From: Thermomonas aquatica
GTDB lineage: Bacteria; Pseudomonadota; Gammaproteobacteria; Xanthomonadales; Xanthomonadaceae
Length of the DNA: 64,000 bases
Assembly: GCF_006337105.1 (NCBI RefSeq)
Contig: NZ_CP040871.1
Location: 2,246,001 to 2,310,000 of the forward strand
Direction: 5' to 3'
Positions 1 through 9,142 of this stretch are shown in pieces. A program made the translations under genes and the position numbers. Position 1 is the first letter of the stretch; the number at the start of each line of letters is the position of its first letter. Below the pieces are notes generated by a model that had not been told where the DNA came from, searched no databases, and saw only the letters and a program-made list of their open reading frames with translations.

Positions 1-893
1 CCTGGCTGGCCGACGCGGTGGTGGCCTGCGTGCTGCGCATCGCGCTGGAGGAAATGCAGGCCGCGCACGGGACGATCGAAGGCGGGCGCTTCGCCGTGCT
101 CGGCTACGGCAGCCTGGGCGGCGAGGAACTCGGTTTCGGTTCCGACCTCGACCTGGTGTTCCTGTACGACGCTGCCGCCGATGCGCAGTCGGACGGCGCG
201 CGCGCGATGGACGCGCCGCGCTGGTTCGCCCGGCTCGGCCAGAAGATCGTGGCCCTGCTCGGCGCCGGCACCGGCGCCGGTCGATTGTTCGAGGTCGACG
301 TGCGCCTGCGCCCGGATGGCGCGAAAGGCTTGCTGGTCTCGAGCCTGGCCAGTTTTTCCGAGTACCAGCGCGAACGCGCCTGGACCTGGGAGCACCAGGC
401 GCTGGTGCGCGCGCGCGCGGTGGCAGGCGATGCCACATTGATCGCCGCGTTCGATGGCTTGCGCGACGAAGTGTTGGCGCGACCGCGCGATGCGGTTGCG
501 CTTGCCGGGGATGTGTCGTCGATGCGCCAGCGCATGCGCGCCGAACTGGACCGCAGCGATGGCGCGGTATTCGACCTCAAGCAGGGCGAGGGTGGGTTGG
601 TCGACCTGGAATTCCTGCTGCAGTGCCTGGTGATGCGCGATGCGGCCACGCATGCCGCGCTACTCCGGCCACGGGCGACGCCGGCCTTGCTCGATGCCGC
701 ACGCGATGCCGGTGCGATCGATGCATCGACGCACGCCGCGCTGCTCGCTGCACACGCGGTGCTGCTGGATGCCGGCATGCGCTGCACGCTGGATCGCAGG
801 CCACGGCGCGTGCCGTACGGCGACGTCATCGAACGGGCGCGGGCAGCGATCCGCGATGCGGCGCGCGTGCAGGGCCTGCGCTTCCAAGCTTGA
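1..893 (+). CDS. glnE: Bifunctional glutamine synthetase adenylyltransferase/deadenylyltransferase, 3' part
   Basis: This is the C-terminal end of GlnE, which adds AMP to glutamine synthetase or removes it in response to nitrogen status. The gene begins before the window; the open frame starts at base 3 and stops with TGA at 891-893. The visible ~296 residues hold a second nucleotidyltransferase core with the [13 protein letters not shown] motif (G-S-x-x-D-x-D type), then [10 protein letters not shown] and a helical C-terminal domain containing [13 protein letters not shown], all typical of the family. The full protein is usually over 900 residues, so only about a third is present. The next gene on the opposite strand ends 7 bases away. 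Identification is firm; the real start cannot be seen. Confidence 0.95.
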   Translation, partial: WLADAVVACVLRIALEEMQAAHGTIEGGRFAVLGYGSLGGEELGFGSDLDLVFLYDAAADAQSDGARAMDAPRWFARLGQKIVALLGAGTGAGRLFEVDVRLRPDGAKGLLVSSLASFSEYQRERAWTWEHQALVRARAVAGDATLIAAFDGLRDEVLARPRDAVALAGDVSSMRQRMRAELDRSDGAVFDLKQGEGGLVDLEFLLQCLVMRDAATHAALLRPRATPALLDAARDAGAIDASTHAALLAAHAVLLDAGMRCTLDRRPRRVPYGDVIERARAAIRDAARVQGLRFQA

Positions 894-899
894 CGTACG

Positions 900-1700
900 C
901 TAGCGGCCTGGACTGTCCGGCTTCACGTCGCGCCAGTCCGCCAGCGGCAGGCCCTGTTCCTTGCAGAACTTCACCGTCCCGGACGCCTTGAGGTAGGCGT
1001 CCACCGAGTCCGGTGTCGGCGCCATGCCGTCCCGGAGCATGATGGCCATCTGTTGCTGGGCGGTGACCAAGATGGAAGCGTTCAGTCGACGCAGCGTTTC
1101 GATATCCACCAGGTAGTCACGGCGCGCATCCGCGTCCAGCGCGGTCGGGTAGGACAGGGCCATCAACCGCCCGGACAAGCGGTTGGCGTCCTCCTTGTAG
1201 TCGCGCGCGGCCGCGATGCTGTCGCTGAGCATGCTGTAGACGTCCTGCCGCCGCTGGCTGAAGTGGGTGGCGGTGCCGTTCGCGACCAATGCCTCCCAGA
1301 CCGGGAATCGCCAGGGGCGGATGGGCATGCGCACCACGAAGCGCGGACTGGTCGGGGTGGCATCGGCATGCACGGCTGCCGGCATCAGGGTGGCACCGCT
1401 GTCCAGCACGCGTCGTGCGAGCTCATCCAGTTGCGTCTGGACGCAGGGCTGGGTCGCATAGTGTTCCGCGCCCCACACGAAGATCCGATTCGCCTCGCCT
1501 TGCACGCGACGTTCGCCGTCATGCACTTTGGCCCGCCAGCCCCAGTCCTCCGCCGCCTCGTTGGCGGCCAGCGCGATCGCCACGCCCAGCACCACGATCA
1601 GGATTTCGCTCCAGAACGCCTTCCAGCCCATCGAGGGCGAGAACCGCCGCCAGCGCGAGCGATGGGCAGGGGCGTTGGTATCGGCGTTGTCGTCGTTCAT
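900..1700 (-). CDS. Uncharacterised single-pass membrane protein
   Basis: 266 residues, family not recognised with confidence. A charged cytoplasmic N-terminus is followed by one hydrophobic segment at about residues 33-48 ([16 protein letters not shown]) and a ~215-residue soluble domain, probably extracytoplasmic. Small proteins of this build, with a [18 protein letters not shown] anchor, occur in Xanthomonadaceae and sphingomonads, but I know no assigned function. It overlaps the upstream ELM1-type gene by four bases (ATGA), so the two are probably translated together. It converges on glnE with no terminator between them. Confidence 0.7.
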   Translation of the reverse strand: MNDDNADTNAPAHRSRWRRFSPSMGWKAFWSEILIVVLGVAIALAANEAAEDWGWRAKVHDGERRVQGEANRIFVWGAEHYATQPCVQTQLDELARRVLDSGATLMPAAVHADATPTSPRFVVRMPIRPWRFPVWEALVANGTATHFSQRRQDVYSMLSDSIAAARDYKEDANRLSGRLMALSYPTALDADARRDYLVDIETLRRLNASILVTAQQQMAIMLRDGMAPTPDSVDAYLKASGTVKFCKEQGLPLADWRDVKPDSPGR

Positions 1701-2668
1701 TGGCCGGAGTTACGCACTTGCAGGCCGGCATCGGACAACCGCCGGCGCACCTCGTCCGCGACCCGCGCGGTTTCGCGCAGGGGTTCCGCCGCGAACGGCG
1801 CCAGCGCAGTATCGAGGTCGCGCACGCGCCCGCTGGCGCGCAAGGCATCGAGGAACACCCGCAGCCGTCCGCTGGCGATGCCGGCCGACCACACGAACAC
1901 CGGCGCCAAGGTCGCCGCCGCCTCGCTGAGCATGTTCACCGAATCCGGCGTGCAGACGATGCGTTGCGCATGGGCGAGCAGGCCGGCATACGGATTGTCG
2001 CCATCGCGCGCGTCGCGCCAGCGGATGCCGGGCACGTCCGCGGGAAGCTTCGCCAGCATTTCGCGCCAGCGTGCGGGCGTGCGCCGTGAGGCGACCGCGC
2101 TGAAGCTGCCGTGCTCGTCGCGGGCGCGTTGCGCGAGTTGCCGCAGCAGCGATTCGAAGTCGCTGTCGCACAGTGCGACATGCTTGCTGGGCGCGCCGAC
2201 CAGCAGCAGCGTGTGCGGTGCGGGCAGGACGGCAATCTGCGGCGCATCGCGGCGCGCCTGCGCCAGCCACAGGTCGTCGATCGGGTTCAGGCTGCCCAGC
2301 ATCGGAATGACGTTGCCGCCGCGCAACCCGTCGTGCTGCGGCGCGACCACGAGATCCCAATGGCGGGTGTCGATGCGCGGGTCGAGGACTTGCACCGCCT
2401 TGCTGCCGCGGGCGCGCAACAGCCGCGTAGCCAGCGCCGCCTGCCGGCCACAGCCGATGGCGAGTTGCGGCGGCCGTGCGGCCTGCGCATCGAATCCGCT
2501 GCCGAATGCGCCAGCCGCGCCGGGCAGGGCACGCGGCGCCAGCCATCGCCATGGCGCGTGCGGCAGCAGGAGGCATTCGCCGGCCTCGGCATCCAGCGCC
2601 CGCGCCAGCGCCAGCGCCTGGCGGGCATTGCCGGCGCGGCCATCGTGCAGGGCGAGGGTGGCGCTCAC
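1697..2668 (-). CDS. ELM1/GtrOC1-family putative nucleotide-diphospho-sugar glycosyltransferase
   Basis: 323 residues, read from a GTG start at 2668. The N-terminus ([18 protein letters not shown]) and the central [19 protein letters not shown] match the ELM1 family (mitochondrial fission ELM1, bacterial GtrOC1 relatives), which has a glycosyltransferase-B-like fold. The second half contains VGAPSKHV and a region ending in [15 protein letters not shown], resembling the nucleotide-sugar binding part of such folds. The role in bacteria is unsettled; a cell-envelope saccharide function is an inference from the family. The gene overlaps the next one by four bases. Confidence 0.75.
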   Translation of the reverse strand: MSATLALHDGRAGNARQALALARALDAEAGECLLLPHAPWRWLAPRALPGAAGAFGSGFDAQAARPPQLAIGCGRQAALATRLLRARGSKAVQVLDPRIDTRHWDLVVAPQHDGLRGGNVIPMLGSLNPIDDLWLAQARRDAPQIAVLPAPHTLLLVGAPSKHVALCDSDFESLLRQLAQRARDEHGSFSAVASRRTPARWREMLAKLPADVPGIRWRDARDGDNPYAGLLAHAQRIVCTPDSVNMLSEAAATLAPVFVWSAGIASGRLRVFLDALRASGRVRDLDTALAPFAAEPLRETARVADEVRRRLSDAGLQVRNSGQ

Positions 2669-2783
2669 GCGGCCTGGTCCCCGTGTCGTTGCACGAGTGA
2701 TGCCGATCCGTTCCGATTGCGTGGCTTTGGATTCACCCGTGGAACTCTACAATGGAGGTCGCAAGCACAACCCCGAGGATCGC

Positions 2784-3374
2784 ATGCCGCAAGCCCTGAA
2801 CGATGCCGCGCTGGACCAGCTGTTCCGCACCGCGCGCACCTACAACGCCTTCACCGGCGAGGTTTCCGACGACGCCCTGCACCAGCTCTACGGCCTGCTG
2901 AAGTTCGGCCCGACCGAGGCCAACAGCACCCCGGCGCGGATCGTGTTCGTGAAGTCGGAGGAGGCCAAGGCCAAGCTCGGCCCGGCGCTGAGCGAGGGCA
3001 ACTACAAGAAGACGATGGCGGCGCCCTGCGTGGCGATCGTCGGCTACGACATGCGCTTCTTCGACAAGCTGCCGGTGCTGTTCCCGCATACCGACGCCAA
3101 GCCGTGGTTCGAGCATCGCGAGCAGGACAACCTGGCCTGGGTGGCGATGCGCAGCAGCAGCCTGCAGACCGCCTACCTGATCCTGGCGGCGCGCTCGCTC
3201 GGGCTGGATTGCGGGCCGATGACCGGCTTCGACAACGCCAAGGTCGACGAAGCCTTCTTCGCCGGCACCTCGATCCGCTCCAACATCCTGGTCAACCTCG
3301 GCCATGGCGATCCGGCCAGCATCTTCCCGCGTTCGCCGCGGCTTTCGTTCGACGAAGCCTGCCAGATCCTTTGA
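2784..3374 (+). CDS. Malonic semialdehyde reductase, RutE/HadB-type nitroreductase family
   Basis: 196 residues in the FMN-dependent nitroreductase fold. It follows E. coli RutE closely along its length: [17 protein letters not shown] at the N-terminal flavin site, then [35 protein letters not shown], and the C-terminal [12 protein letters not shown]. RutE reduces malonic semialdehyde to 3-hydroxypropionate during pyrimidine degradation, but no other rut gene is nearby, so the physiological substrate here is uncertain. The ATG at 2784 is preceded by GAGGAT and begins where RutE homologues begin; the much longer upstream frame is not supported. Confidence 0.88.
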   Translation: MPQALNDAALDQLFRTARTYNAFTGEVSDDALHQLYGLLKFGPTEANSTPARIVFVKSEEAKAKLGPALSEGNYKKTMAAPCVAIVGYDMRFFDKLPVLFPHTDAKPWFEHREQDNLAWVAMRSSSLQTAYLILAARSLGLDCGPMTGFDNAKVDEAFFAGTSIRSNILVNLGHGDPASIFPRSPRLSFDEACQIL

Positions 3375-3399
3375 CCCCCATTCCCGCAAGGAAACTCCC

Positions 3400-4032
3400 A
3401 TGTTCAAGCGCCTGATCCTCACCGCCGCCCTCGTCGCCGCCAGCGCCAACGCCTTCGCCGCCGGCGTGACCTACAAGCTCGACCCGGGCCACACCAACGT
3501 CATCGCCAGCTGGAACCACATGGGTTACTCGAACCCGAGCGCCAGCTTCAGCGGCGTAGACGGCAGCCTGGTCTACGACGCCGCCGACGTGGGCAAGTCG
3601 AGCGTGCAGGTGACCCTGCCGCTGTCCGGCCTCAACGGGTTCTCCGAGAAGTTCAACGCCCACCTCAACAGCGCCGATTTCTTCGATTCCGCCAAGTTCC
3701 CGACCGCCAGCTTCAAGAGCACCAAGGTCGAGGCCGCGGGCGAAGGCAAGCTCAAGGTCACCGGCGAGCTGACCATCAAGGACATCACCAAGCCGGTGGT
3801 GCTGGACGTGGCCCTCAACAAGCGCGGCGAGGGCAACAACGGCGGCGCCAAGATCGGCTTCGATGCCACCGCCACCATCAAGCGCACCGACTACGGCATG
3901 GGCATGGCGGTGCCGATGGTCAGCGACGAAATCGCGCTGCGCATCACCACCGAGGCGAACGCGCCGAAGGCCGACGCGCCGGAAGCGAAGGCCAAGGCGG
4001 GCAAGACCGGCAAGGCGAGCAACACCAAGTGA
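3400..4032 (+). CDS. YceI-family periplasmic lipid-binding protein
   Basis: 210 residues. A Sec signal peptide (MFKRLILTAALVAASANAFA, cleavage after AFA) precedes a YceI beta-barrel beginning GVTYKLDPGHTNV. The barrel contains HLNSADFFDSAKFPTASFKS and the ITKPVVLDV strand typical of the family, which binds isoprenoid-type ligands such as polyprenyl chains in the periplasm. The C-terminus adds an Ala/Lys-rich tail (KADAPEAKAKAGKTGKASN) not needed for the fold. Its stop codon overlaps the GTG start of the pirin gene, indicating translational coupling. Confidence 0.93.
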   Translation: MFKRLILTAALVAASANAFAAGVTYKLDPGHTNVIASWNHMGYSNPSASFSGVDGSLVYDAADVGKSSVQVTLPLSGLNGFSEKFNAHLNSADFFDSAKFPTASFKSTKVEAAGEGKLKVTGELTIKDITKPVVLDVALNKRGEGNNGGAKIGFDATATIKRTDYGMGMAVPMVSDEIALRITTEANAPKADAPEAKAKAGKTGKASNTK

Positions 4033-4751
4033 TCATCGAACGCCCGTCCGCCGCGCGTGGCGCCGTCGACCTGGGCTGGCTGCGCAGCAAGCACAGCTTC
4101 TCGTTCGGCCATTACCACGATCCCGCGTGGATGGGCTTCGGCCCGTTGCGGGTGATCAACGACGACACCGTCGCCCCCGGCGGCGGTTTCGCCCCGCATC
4201 GCCACGCCAACATGGAAATCATCAGCGTGGTGCTGGACGGCGCGCTGGCGCACAAGGACAACATGTCCAATAACGGCCGCGGCACCGACGGCGTGATCCG
4301 CGCCGGCGAAGTGCAGTGGATGAGCGCCGGCCACGGCATCGAGCACAGCGAATACAACGGCTCGAACACGGCGCCGGTGCATTTCCTGCAGATCTGGATC
4401 CAGCCGGACCGGCTCAATGCGCAGCCGGACTACGCGCAGAAGTTCTTCGATCCCGAAGCGCGGCGCGCACGCTGGGCGACGCTGGTCTCGCCGGATGGCG
4501 CGGACGGCTCGCTGGCGATCCGCCAGCAGGCCACGCTGCGCGCTACCCGCCTGCTTGCGGGCGATGCGGTGACCACAACGCTCGATCCGGCCCGCAAGCA
4601 GTGGCTGCATGTCGCCGCCGGCGAAGTCGCCGTGGGCGAGCGCGTGCTGGTGGCCGGCGATGCACTGGGCTTCGTCGACGAAGCCGGCGAGCTGGCCCTG
4701 CGCGGCATCGGCGAGGCCAGCGACGTGCTGCTGTTCGACCTGCCGGCCTGA
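4029..4751 (+). CDS. Pirin family protein (cupin, quercetinase-like)
   Basis: 240 residues, GTG start at 4029 overlapping the stop of the YceI gene (GTGA). The N-terminal cupin carries the usual pirin metal ligands in PHRHANMEIISVVLDG and in AGHGIEHSEYN. It is followed by FLQIWIQPDR and a second, degenerate cupin containing the ACTION-like GEVAVGERVLVAGDALGF stretch. Pirins bind iron; some open flavonoids such as quercetin in vitro and others act as redox sensors, so a substrate cannot be assigned. The start is fixed by the overlap because no better upstream codon exists. Confidence 0.92.
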   Translation: MIIERPSAARGAVDLGWLRSKHSFSFGHYHDPAWMGFGPLRVINDDTVAPGGGFAPHRHANMEIISVVLDGALAHKDNMSNNGRGTDGVIRAGEVQWMSAGHGIEHSEYNGSNTAPVHFLQIWIQPDRLNAQPDYAQKFFDPEARRARWATLVSPDGADGSLAIRQQATLRATRLLAGDAVTTTLDPARKQWLHVAAGEVAVGERVLVAGDALGFVDEAGELALRGIGEASDVLLFDLPA

Positions 4752-4811
4752 GTCGGAACGCGACCTGCGGCTGGTAAACTGGCGCGGTTCCCGCCACCGC
4801 GCCGCATCGCC

Positions 4812-5006
4812 ATGACCCAGACCGCCTCGTCGCCCGCCAATGCCCAGCAACGCTACGAGGTGCGCCGCGCCGACCTGCCGCTGAGCTGCCCGCAGCCGTC
4901 GATGGCGCTGTGGAACTCGCATCCGCGCGTGTACCTGCCGATCGAGGCCGACGGCGGCACCTGCCAGTGCCCGTACTGCGGCGCGACCTACGTGCTGGTC
5001 GACTGA
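4812..5006 (+). CDS. Small zinc-finger protein (zf-CHCC type)
   Basis: 64 residues. Cys26, His37, Cys53 and Cys56 (the last two in CPYCGATYVLVD) form a CHCC zinc site as in the zf-CHCC family related to mitochondrial NDUFS6. In many proteobacteria a protein of this size lies beside genes for respiratory or envelope functions, with no settled role. A possible -10 box (TGGTAAACT, 4772-4780) lies 31 bases upstream of the ATG. Sixteen bases after its stop begins the glycosyltransferase gene, so it may be the first gene of the LPS run. Confidence 0.88.
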   Translation: MTQTASSPANAQQRYEVRRADLPLSCPQPSMALWNSHPRVYLPIEADGGTCQCPYCGATYVLVD

Positions 5007-5022
5007 CGCCGACCCCGACCCG

Positions 5023-6135
5023 ATGCGCCGCCTGACCGTGGTGCAGCTGCTGCCGGCGCTCGAGTCCGGCGGTGTCGAACGTTCCACCCTCGAGATCGCC
5101 GACGCGCTGGTGCGCGCCGGGCATCGCGCCATCGTGGTGTCGAAGGGCGGGCGCCTGCTGCCGCCGCTGGAAGCGCTGGGCGCGGAGCATGTCGCGCTCG
5201 ACATCGGCCGCAAGTCGCCGTTGACGTTCCGCCACGTGCCTGCGCTGCGGAAACTCTTCCGCGAGGTCGATGCCGACATCGTGCATGCGCGCTCGCGCTT
5301 GCCGGCATGGCTGGGCTGGTTCGCGTTGCGCGGCATCGGCGACAAGCCACCGCATTTCGTCACCACCGCGCACGGCCTGAATTCGCCCTCGCGCTACAGC
5401 GCGATCATGGCCCGCGGCGAGCGCGTCATCTGCGTGTCGCAGGCGGTGCGCGAGTACCTGCTCCGCCACTATCCGAACAGCGATCCCGCACGCCTGGCGG
5501 TCATCCCGCGCGGCATCGATCCCGTAGCGTTCCCGCGCGCGCCGATGCCGGATCCGCAGGCGCGGGCACGCATCGCCGCGCGGCATCCGCAACTCGGCGG
5601 CGCGGGCCCGCTGCTGCTGCTGCCCGGGCGCGGCACGCGCTTGAAGGGCCATGCCGATGCGATCGCCTTGCTGGCGAACCTGCGCGCCTCGGGCCTCGAT
5701 GCGCGGTTGTGGATGCCGGGCGCGCAGCAGGATGGTCGCGAGGCGTACATCGCCGAACTCGAAGAACTGGCCAGTGAAGCCGGCGTCGAGGATGCCATCG
5801 CGATCAGCGAGACTACCCCGGCCATCGCCCAGGCCTATGCCGCCAGCGACCTGGTCCTGCAGCTGTCGCGCAAGCCGGAGTCGTTCGGGCGCACGGTGAT
5901 CGAGGCCTTGTCGGTCGGGCGGCCGGTGCTGGGCTGGGCGCACGGCGGCGTCGGCGAGTTGCTGCGCGAACTGCAACCACGGGGCGCGGTGCCGCCGTTC
6001 GATGCCGCGGCGCTGGCGGCAGCGGCGCGCGAACTGCTCGCGCATCCGCCGGCAGCCGTTACGATGCAGGCGTATCGATTGCAGGCGATGCAGGAGGCGA
6101 CCTTGGGGCTGTACCGATCGCTGGTGGACGCATGA
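5023..6135 (+). CDS. Glycosyltransferase family 4
   Basis: 370 residues with the two-domain GT-B fold. The N-terminal domain begins with VVQLLPALESGGVERS, the acceptor-side glycine loop seen in GT4 enzymes. The C-terminal donor domain carries LLLLPGRGTRLKGH and the E-x7-E signature ESFGRTVIEALSVGRP, where the two glutamates bind the nucleotide sugar. It probably adds a sugar to the lipopolysaccharide core or O-chain, judging by the O-antigen-ligase-like gene, the GT2 gene and waaA beside it. It overlaps the next gene by four bases (ATGA). The sugar specificity cannot be read from the sequence. Confidence 0.9.
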   Translation: MRRLTVVQLLPALESGGVERSTLEIADALVRAGHRAIVVSKGGRLLPPLEALGAEHVALDIGRKSPLTFRHVPALRKLFREVDADIVHARSRLPAWLGWFALRGIGDKPPHFVTTAHGLNSPSRYSAIMARGERVICVSQAVREYLLRHYPNSDPARLAVIPRGIDPVAFPRAPMPDPQARARIAARHPQLGGAGPLLLLPGRGTRLKGHADAIALLANLRASGLDARLWMPGAQQDGREAYIAELEELASEAGVEDAIAISETTPAIAQAYAASDLVLQLSRKPESFGRTVIEALSVGRPVLGWAHGGVGELLRELQPRGAVPPFDAAALAAAARELLAHPPAAVTMQAYRLQAMQEATLGLYRSLVDA

Positions 6136-7424
6136 GCGCAAGCCCGGCCGCGCCCGGTTGGCGTTGGGCCCCGCCATGGGTGCTCGCGTTCGTCGCCCTG
6201 TGGCCGGCGCCCGGTTATGCGGAAGCGGTGCTGGCGCTGGGGGCGATCGCCGGCATCGTGCAGCTGTTGCTGTCGCGTTTCCGCGGCAGTGCGAGCCTGC
6301 TCAGCGGCCCGGCCTGGGCGCTGACCAGCGTGCTGTTCTTCGCCTACTGGCTGCCGGAGGCGATCTCCGCGATCGACGCGGCCGACCGCGTGCGCGCCTT
6401 GCGCGAAGCGCTGGTCGACCTGCGCTACCTGCCGTTCCTGTGGATCGTGGCCTCTGCGGTGGCCAGCGAGGAAGGACGGCGACGCACCTTCGGCGGGTTG
6501 GCGGTGATCGTCGGCGTCTGGACGCTGGATGCCCTGCTCGAAGCCGCTACCGGCACCAGTCCATTGTTCTGGGCGATCGACTCCGCCAAGCAGGCGATCA
6601 GCGGCCACGGCATGTGCACCGTGCAGGAAGTGGCCGCGCTGGACCGGCTCGGTGGCGTGCTCGGGCCGTGCAACCTCAAGCTCGGCATCGTGCTGGCCAG
6701 CCTGTCGCCGTTCGCGCTGGACGCGGCGTGGCGGCGCTATGGCCGTGCCGGCTGGTTCATCGCCGCGGCATTGGTTGGCTTGGTCATCCTGCTCGCCGGC
6801 GCGCGCGCGGCCTGGCTCACCTATGGCCTGGTGCTGGCGTGGACCGGCTGGCGGCTGCTCGGCTGGAAGCGGTTGCTCGCGGTGTTCGGCCTGGGCGCCG
6901 CATTGTTGCTGGCCGCGGCGCTGGTGTCTCCGCCGGTGGCCGAACGCCTCAACCGCAGCACCGCGGTGTTCGTCGGCAACGCGCAGGGCGTGGACCATGC
7001 GCTGTCCGGCCGCAGCAGGATCTGGTCGGCGGCGCTGTGCATGGCGCGCACCCATCCGTTCAACGGCGTCGGCGCGCGCGGTTTCCGCGAAGCCTTCCCC
7101 GCTTGCGATGCGGAGAGCGGCACGCTTGCGGCCTGGGGCACCGGCCCGGCCTTGCATGCGCACCAGATCGTGCTGGAGGTGCTGAGCGAAACCGGCGGCT
7201 TCGGCCTGCTGCTGTGGCTGGCGGGCGCGGCGATGGCCAGGCGCGCCTGGCGTTACGCGGATGCCGCGGCGCGCGAGGCCGCGCGTCCGGCGATGCTGGC
7301 GCTGGCGGTCACCGTGTTCCCCTTCAATACCCACCTCGCCGTGTACTCCACCTTCTGGGGCGGCGTGCTGTTGCTGCTCGCCGCGCTGTATGCGGGCAGC
7401 CTGCTGGGCCGCGAGTCCACGTGA
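6132..7424 (+). CDS. O-antigen ligase family membrane protein
   Basis: 430 residues, mostly hydrophobic with roughly ten membrane segments and one larger periplasmic loop near residues 280-345. The loop region contains SGRSRIWSAALCMARTHPFN, GVGARGFREAFP and HAHQIVLEVLSETGG, which match the conserved region of the Wzy_C/WaaL superfamily, including the periplasmic His used in O-antigen ligation. It is therefore an O-antigen ligase or polymerase; the two cannot be separated by sequence alone. It overlaps both neighbours by four bases (ATGA upstream, GTGA downstream), so GT4, this gene and GT2 form one translational unit. Confidence 0.85.
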   Translation: MSASPAAPGWRWAPPWVLAFVALWPAPGYAEAVLALGAIAGIVQLLLSRFRGSASLLSGPAWALTSVLFFAYWLPEAISAIDAADRVRALREALVDLRYLPFLWIVASAVASEEGRRRTFGGLAVIVGVWTLDALLEAATGTSPLFWAIDSAKQAISGHGMCTVQEVAALDRLGGVLGPCNLKLGIVLASLSPFALDAAWRRYGRAGWFIAAALVGLVILLAGARAAWLTYGLVLAWTGWRLLGWKRLLAVFGLGAALLLAAALVSPPVAERLNRSTAVFVGNAQGVDHALSGRSRIWSAALCMARTHPFNGVGARGFREAFPACDAESGTLAAWGTGPALHAHQIVLEVLSETGGFGLLLWLAGAAMARRAWRYADAAAREAARPAMLALAVTVFPFNTHLAVYSTFWGGVLLLLAALYAGSLLGREST

Positions 7425-8173
7425 AGCCGCGGCTTTCCGCGGTCGTCACCACGCTGGACAACGCGGCGACGCTGGAGGCTTGCCTGTCCAGCCTGGGGTT
7501 CTGCGACGAGATCGTGTTGCTGGATTCGGGCTCGGCCGATGCCACCCTCGAGATCGCGCGCCGGCATGGCGCGCGCATCGAAACCCAGGCCTTTGCGGGC
7601 TATGGTCCGCAGAAGCAGGCGGCGATCGAGCTCGCGACCGGCGACTGGATCCTGCTGCTGGATGCGGACGAACACCTGACCGATGCCGGGCGCATCGCCA
7701 TCGAACGCGAGCTCGCCGCGCCGCGCGCGGACGGTTACCGCCTGCCGCGCCAGGAATGGCTGTTCTGGCGCTGGCCGCATGCGGGCACTCGCGCGAATTG
7801 GCAGCTGCGCCTGTTCCGCAAAACGGCGGGTCGGATGAACATGGTGCCGGTGCATGCCGCGCCGGAAGTCGATGGGCGCCTGCTCGACCTCGACGCGCCA
7901 TTCCGCCATTACGGTGAGCCGCGGCTCGCCGATCGCGTCGACAAGGTCAATCGCTATTCCTCAGGCCTGGTCGAGCACAAGCGCGGCAAGCGCGTGCGTT
8001 TCATCGCCTTGCGGCTGCTGTTCTACCCGGGGGTCGCGTTCCTGAAGCTGTACTTCGGCAAGCGCTACTTCCTCAACGGATGGGCCGGCTTCTTCGCGGC
8101 GAAGACGCAGTCGTTCTATGCCTTCCTCAAATACGCGAAGGTGCTGGAAGCGCAGCGTCAGTCGCGCGAATAG
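7421..8173 (+). CDS. Glycosyltransferase family 2 (WaaE/KdtX-like)
   Basis: 250 residues. The GTG start at 7421 overlaps the stop of the preceding gene; a longer upstream frame is a shadow of the ligase gene. The GT-A core is complete: VVTTLDNAATLEACLSSL, LLDSGSADATLEIARRHGA, and the metal-binding D-x-D within WILLLDADEHLT. The C-terminal helix region around LLFYPGVAFLKLYFGKRYF resembles WaaE/KdtX enzymes, which add a hexose to the inner core of LPS. Its 3' end overlaps the convergent acyltransferase gene by 16 bases. Confidence 0.88.
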   Translation: MKPRLSAVVTTLDNAATLEACLSSLGFCDEIVLLDSGSADATLEIARRHGARIETQAFAGYGPQKQAAIELATGDWILLLDADEHLTDAGRIAIERELAAPRADGYRLPRQEWLFWRWPHAGTRANWQLRLFRKTAGRMNMVPVHAAPEVDGRLLDLDAPFRHYGEPRLADRVDKVNRYSSGLVEHKRGKRVRFIALRLLFYPGVAFLKLYFGKRYFLNGWAGFFAAKTQSFYAFLKYAKVLEAQRQSRE

Positions 8174-9084
8174 CGCGGCGGCGCGCCTTCGGGTTGGCGC
8201 TTGAAGCGTCGGTGCAGCCACAGGTACTGCGTGGGCGCTTCGCGCACCATCGCCTCGATCGCGGCATTGACCGCGCTGGTGTCGGCCACCGCGTCGTCGC
8301 TGGGGAAGGGCGCGAGCGGCTCGCCGATGCGCAGCAGGTAGCGATCCCCTTCGCGCCTGTGGAAGAAGGGAACCACCGCGCAACCGGTGAGGCGCGCGAA
8401 CTGGTGGGTGGCGGTGATCGTCGCCGCGGGGATGCCGAAGAACGGCGCGAACACCGTGTCCTTGCCGCGCATGTCCTGGTCCGGCGCGTACCACAGCAGG
8501 CCGCCGCGCTTGAGGTGGCGGATCGCGGCGCGGGTGTCGCCGTTGCCGAACATCGCGCTGGCGTAGCGCAGGCGCCCGCGCAGCACCGCCCACTCCATCA
8601 CCGGGCTGCGGTGCTTGCGGTACATGCCGGCCAGCGGCACGTGGTCGCAGACCAGGCGGCCGCACATTTCCAGGGTCATGAAATGCCCGGAGACCAGCAG
8701 CACGCCGCGGCCTTCGGCCTGCAGCTTGTGCAGGATGCCGAGGCCTTCGATGGTCGCGGTGCCGCGCATCGGTTCGGCATCGCCCCACCAGGCGCGGGCG
8801 AACTCGAACAGGCCGATGCCGACATCGCGGAAGTTCGCGTGCAGCAAGGCTTCGCGTTGCGCCGCATCGAGCTCCGGCAGGCACAGCGCGAGGTTGGCGC
8901 GTGCGGCATCGCGGCGGCGGCGCGACAGCCGCAGCGCCAGCCAGCCGACTGCCGCGCCCAGCCTGCGTTGCACCGGCCACGGCAGGCGCGCCAAGCCCAT
9001 GCAGACGGCGACGCCGAACCATACCGGCCAGTGGCGCGGGCCGCATGGCGGGATCGGAAGTTCGGGTGCTGCGGTCGCGGACAT
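8158..9084 (-). CDS. Lipid A biosynthesis acyltransferase (LpxL/HtrB family)
   Basis: 308 residues from ATG 9084. An N-terminal membrane segment precedes a catalytic domain with the H-x4-E motif in SGHFMTLEM and the conserved GLLWYAPDQD block of LpxL-type enzymes, which transfer a secondary acyl chain to the Kdo2-lipid A precursor at the inner membrane. An ATG at 9102 is in frame, but a TAGAAT -10 box at 9092-9097 lies between the two. A transcript from that box would begin about at 9084 and could not encode the longer form. The position opposite waaA, the Kdo transferase that makes its substrate, supports the assignment; LpxL versus LpxM is not decided. Confidence 0.88.
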   Translation of the reverse strand: MSATAAPELPIPPCGPRHWPVWFGVAVCMGLARLPWPVQRRLGAAVGWLALRLSRRRRDAARANLALCLPELDAAQREALLHANFRDVGIGLFEFARAWWGDAEPMRGTATIEGLGILHKLQAEGRGVLLVSGHFMTLEMCGRLVCDHVPLAGMYRKHRSPVMEWAVLRGRLRYASAMFGNGDTRAAIRHLKRGGLLWYAPDQDMRGKDTVFAPFFGIPAATITATHQFARLTGCAVVPFFHRREGDRYLLRIGEPLAPFPSDDAVADTSAVNAAIEAMVREAPTQYLWLHRRFKRQPEGAPPRYSRD

Positions 9085-9142
9085 GCCCCGGATTCTACCC
9101 ACGCGCTGCTATCGGGCGGGCGCGCTTGGTTATGCTGTAGCG
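9085..9142. promoter_or_regulatory. Divergent promoter region of the lipid A acyltransferase and waaA
   Basis: Only 58 bases separate the two starts. On the minus strand TAGAAT (9092-9097) stands 7 bases before ATG 9084. On the plus strand TGGTTATGCT, an extended -10 with TATGCT at 9131-9136, stands 6 bases before ATG 9143. Both spacings would place transcription initiation at or next to the start codon, implying leaderless mRNAs. No convincing -35 boxes are visible. Confidence 0.45.
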
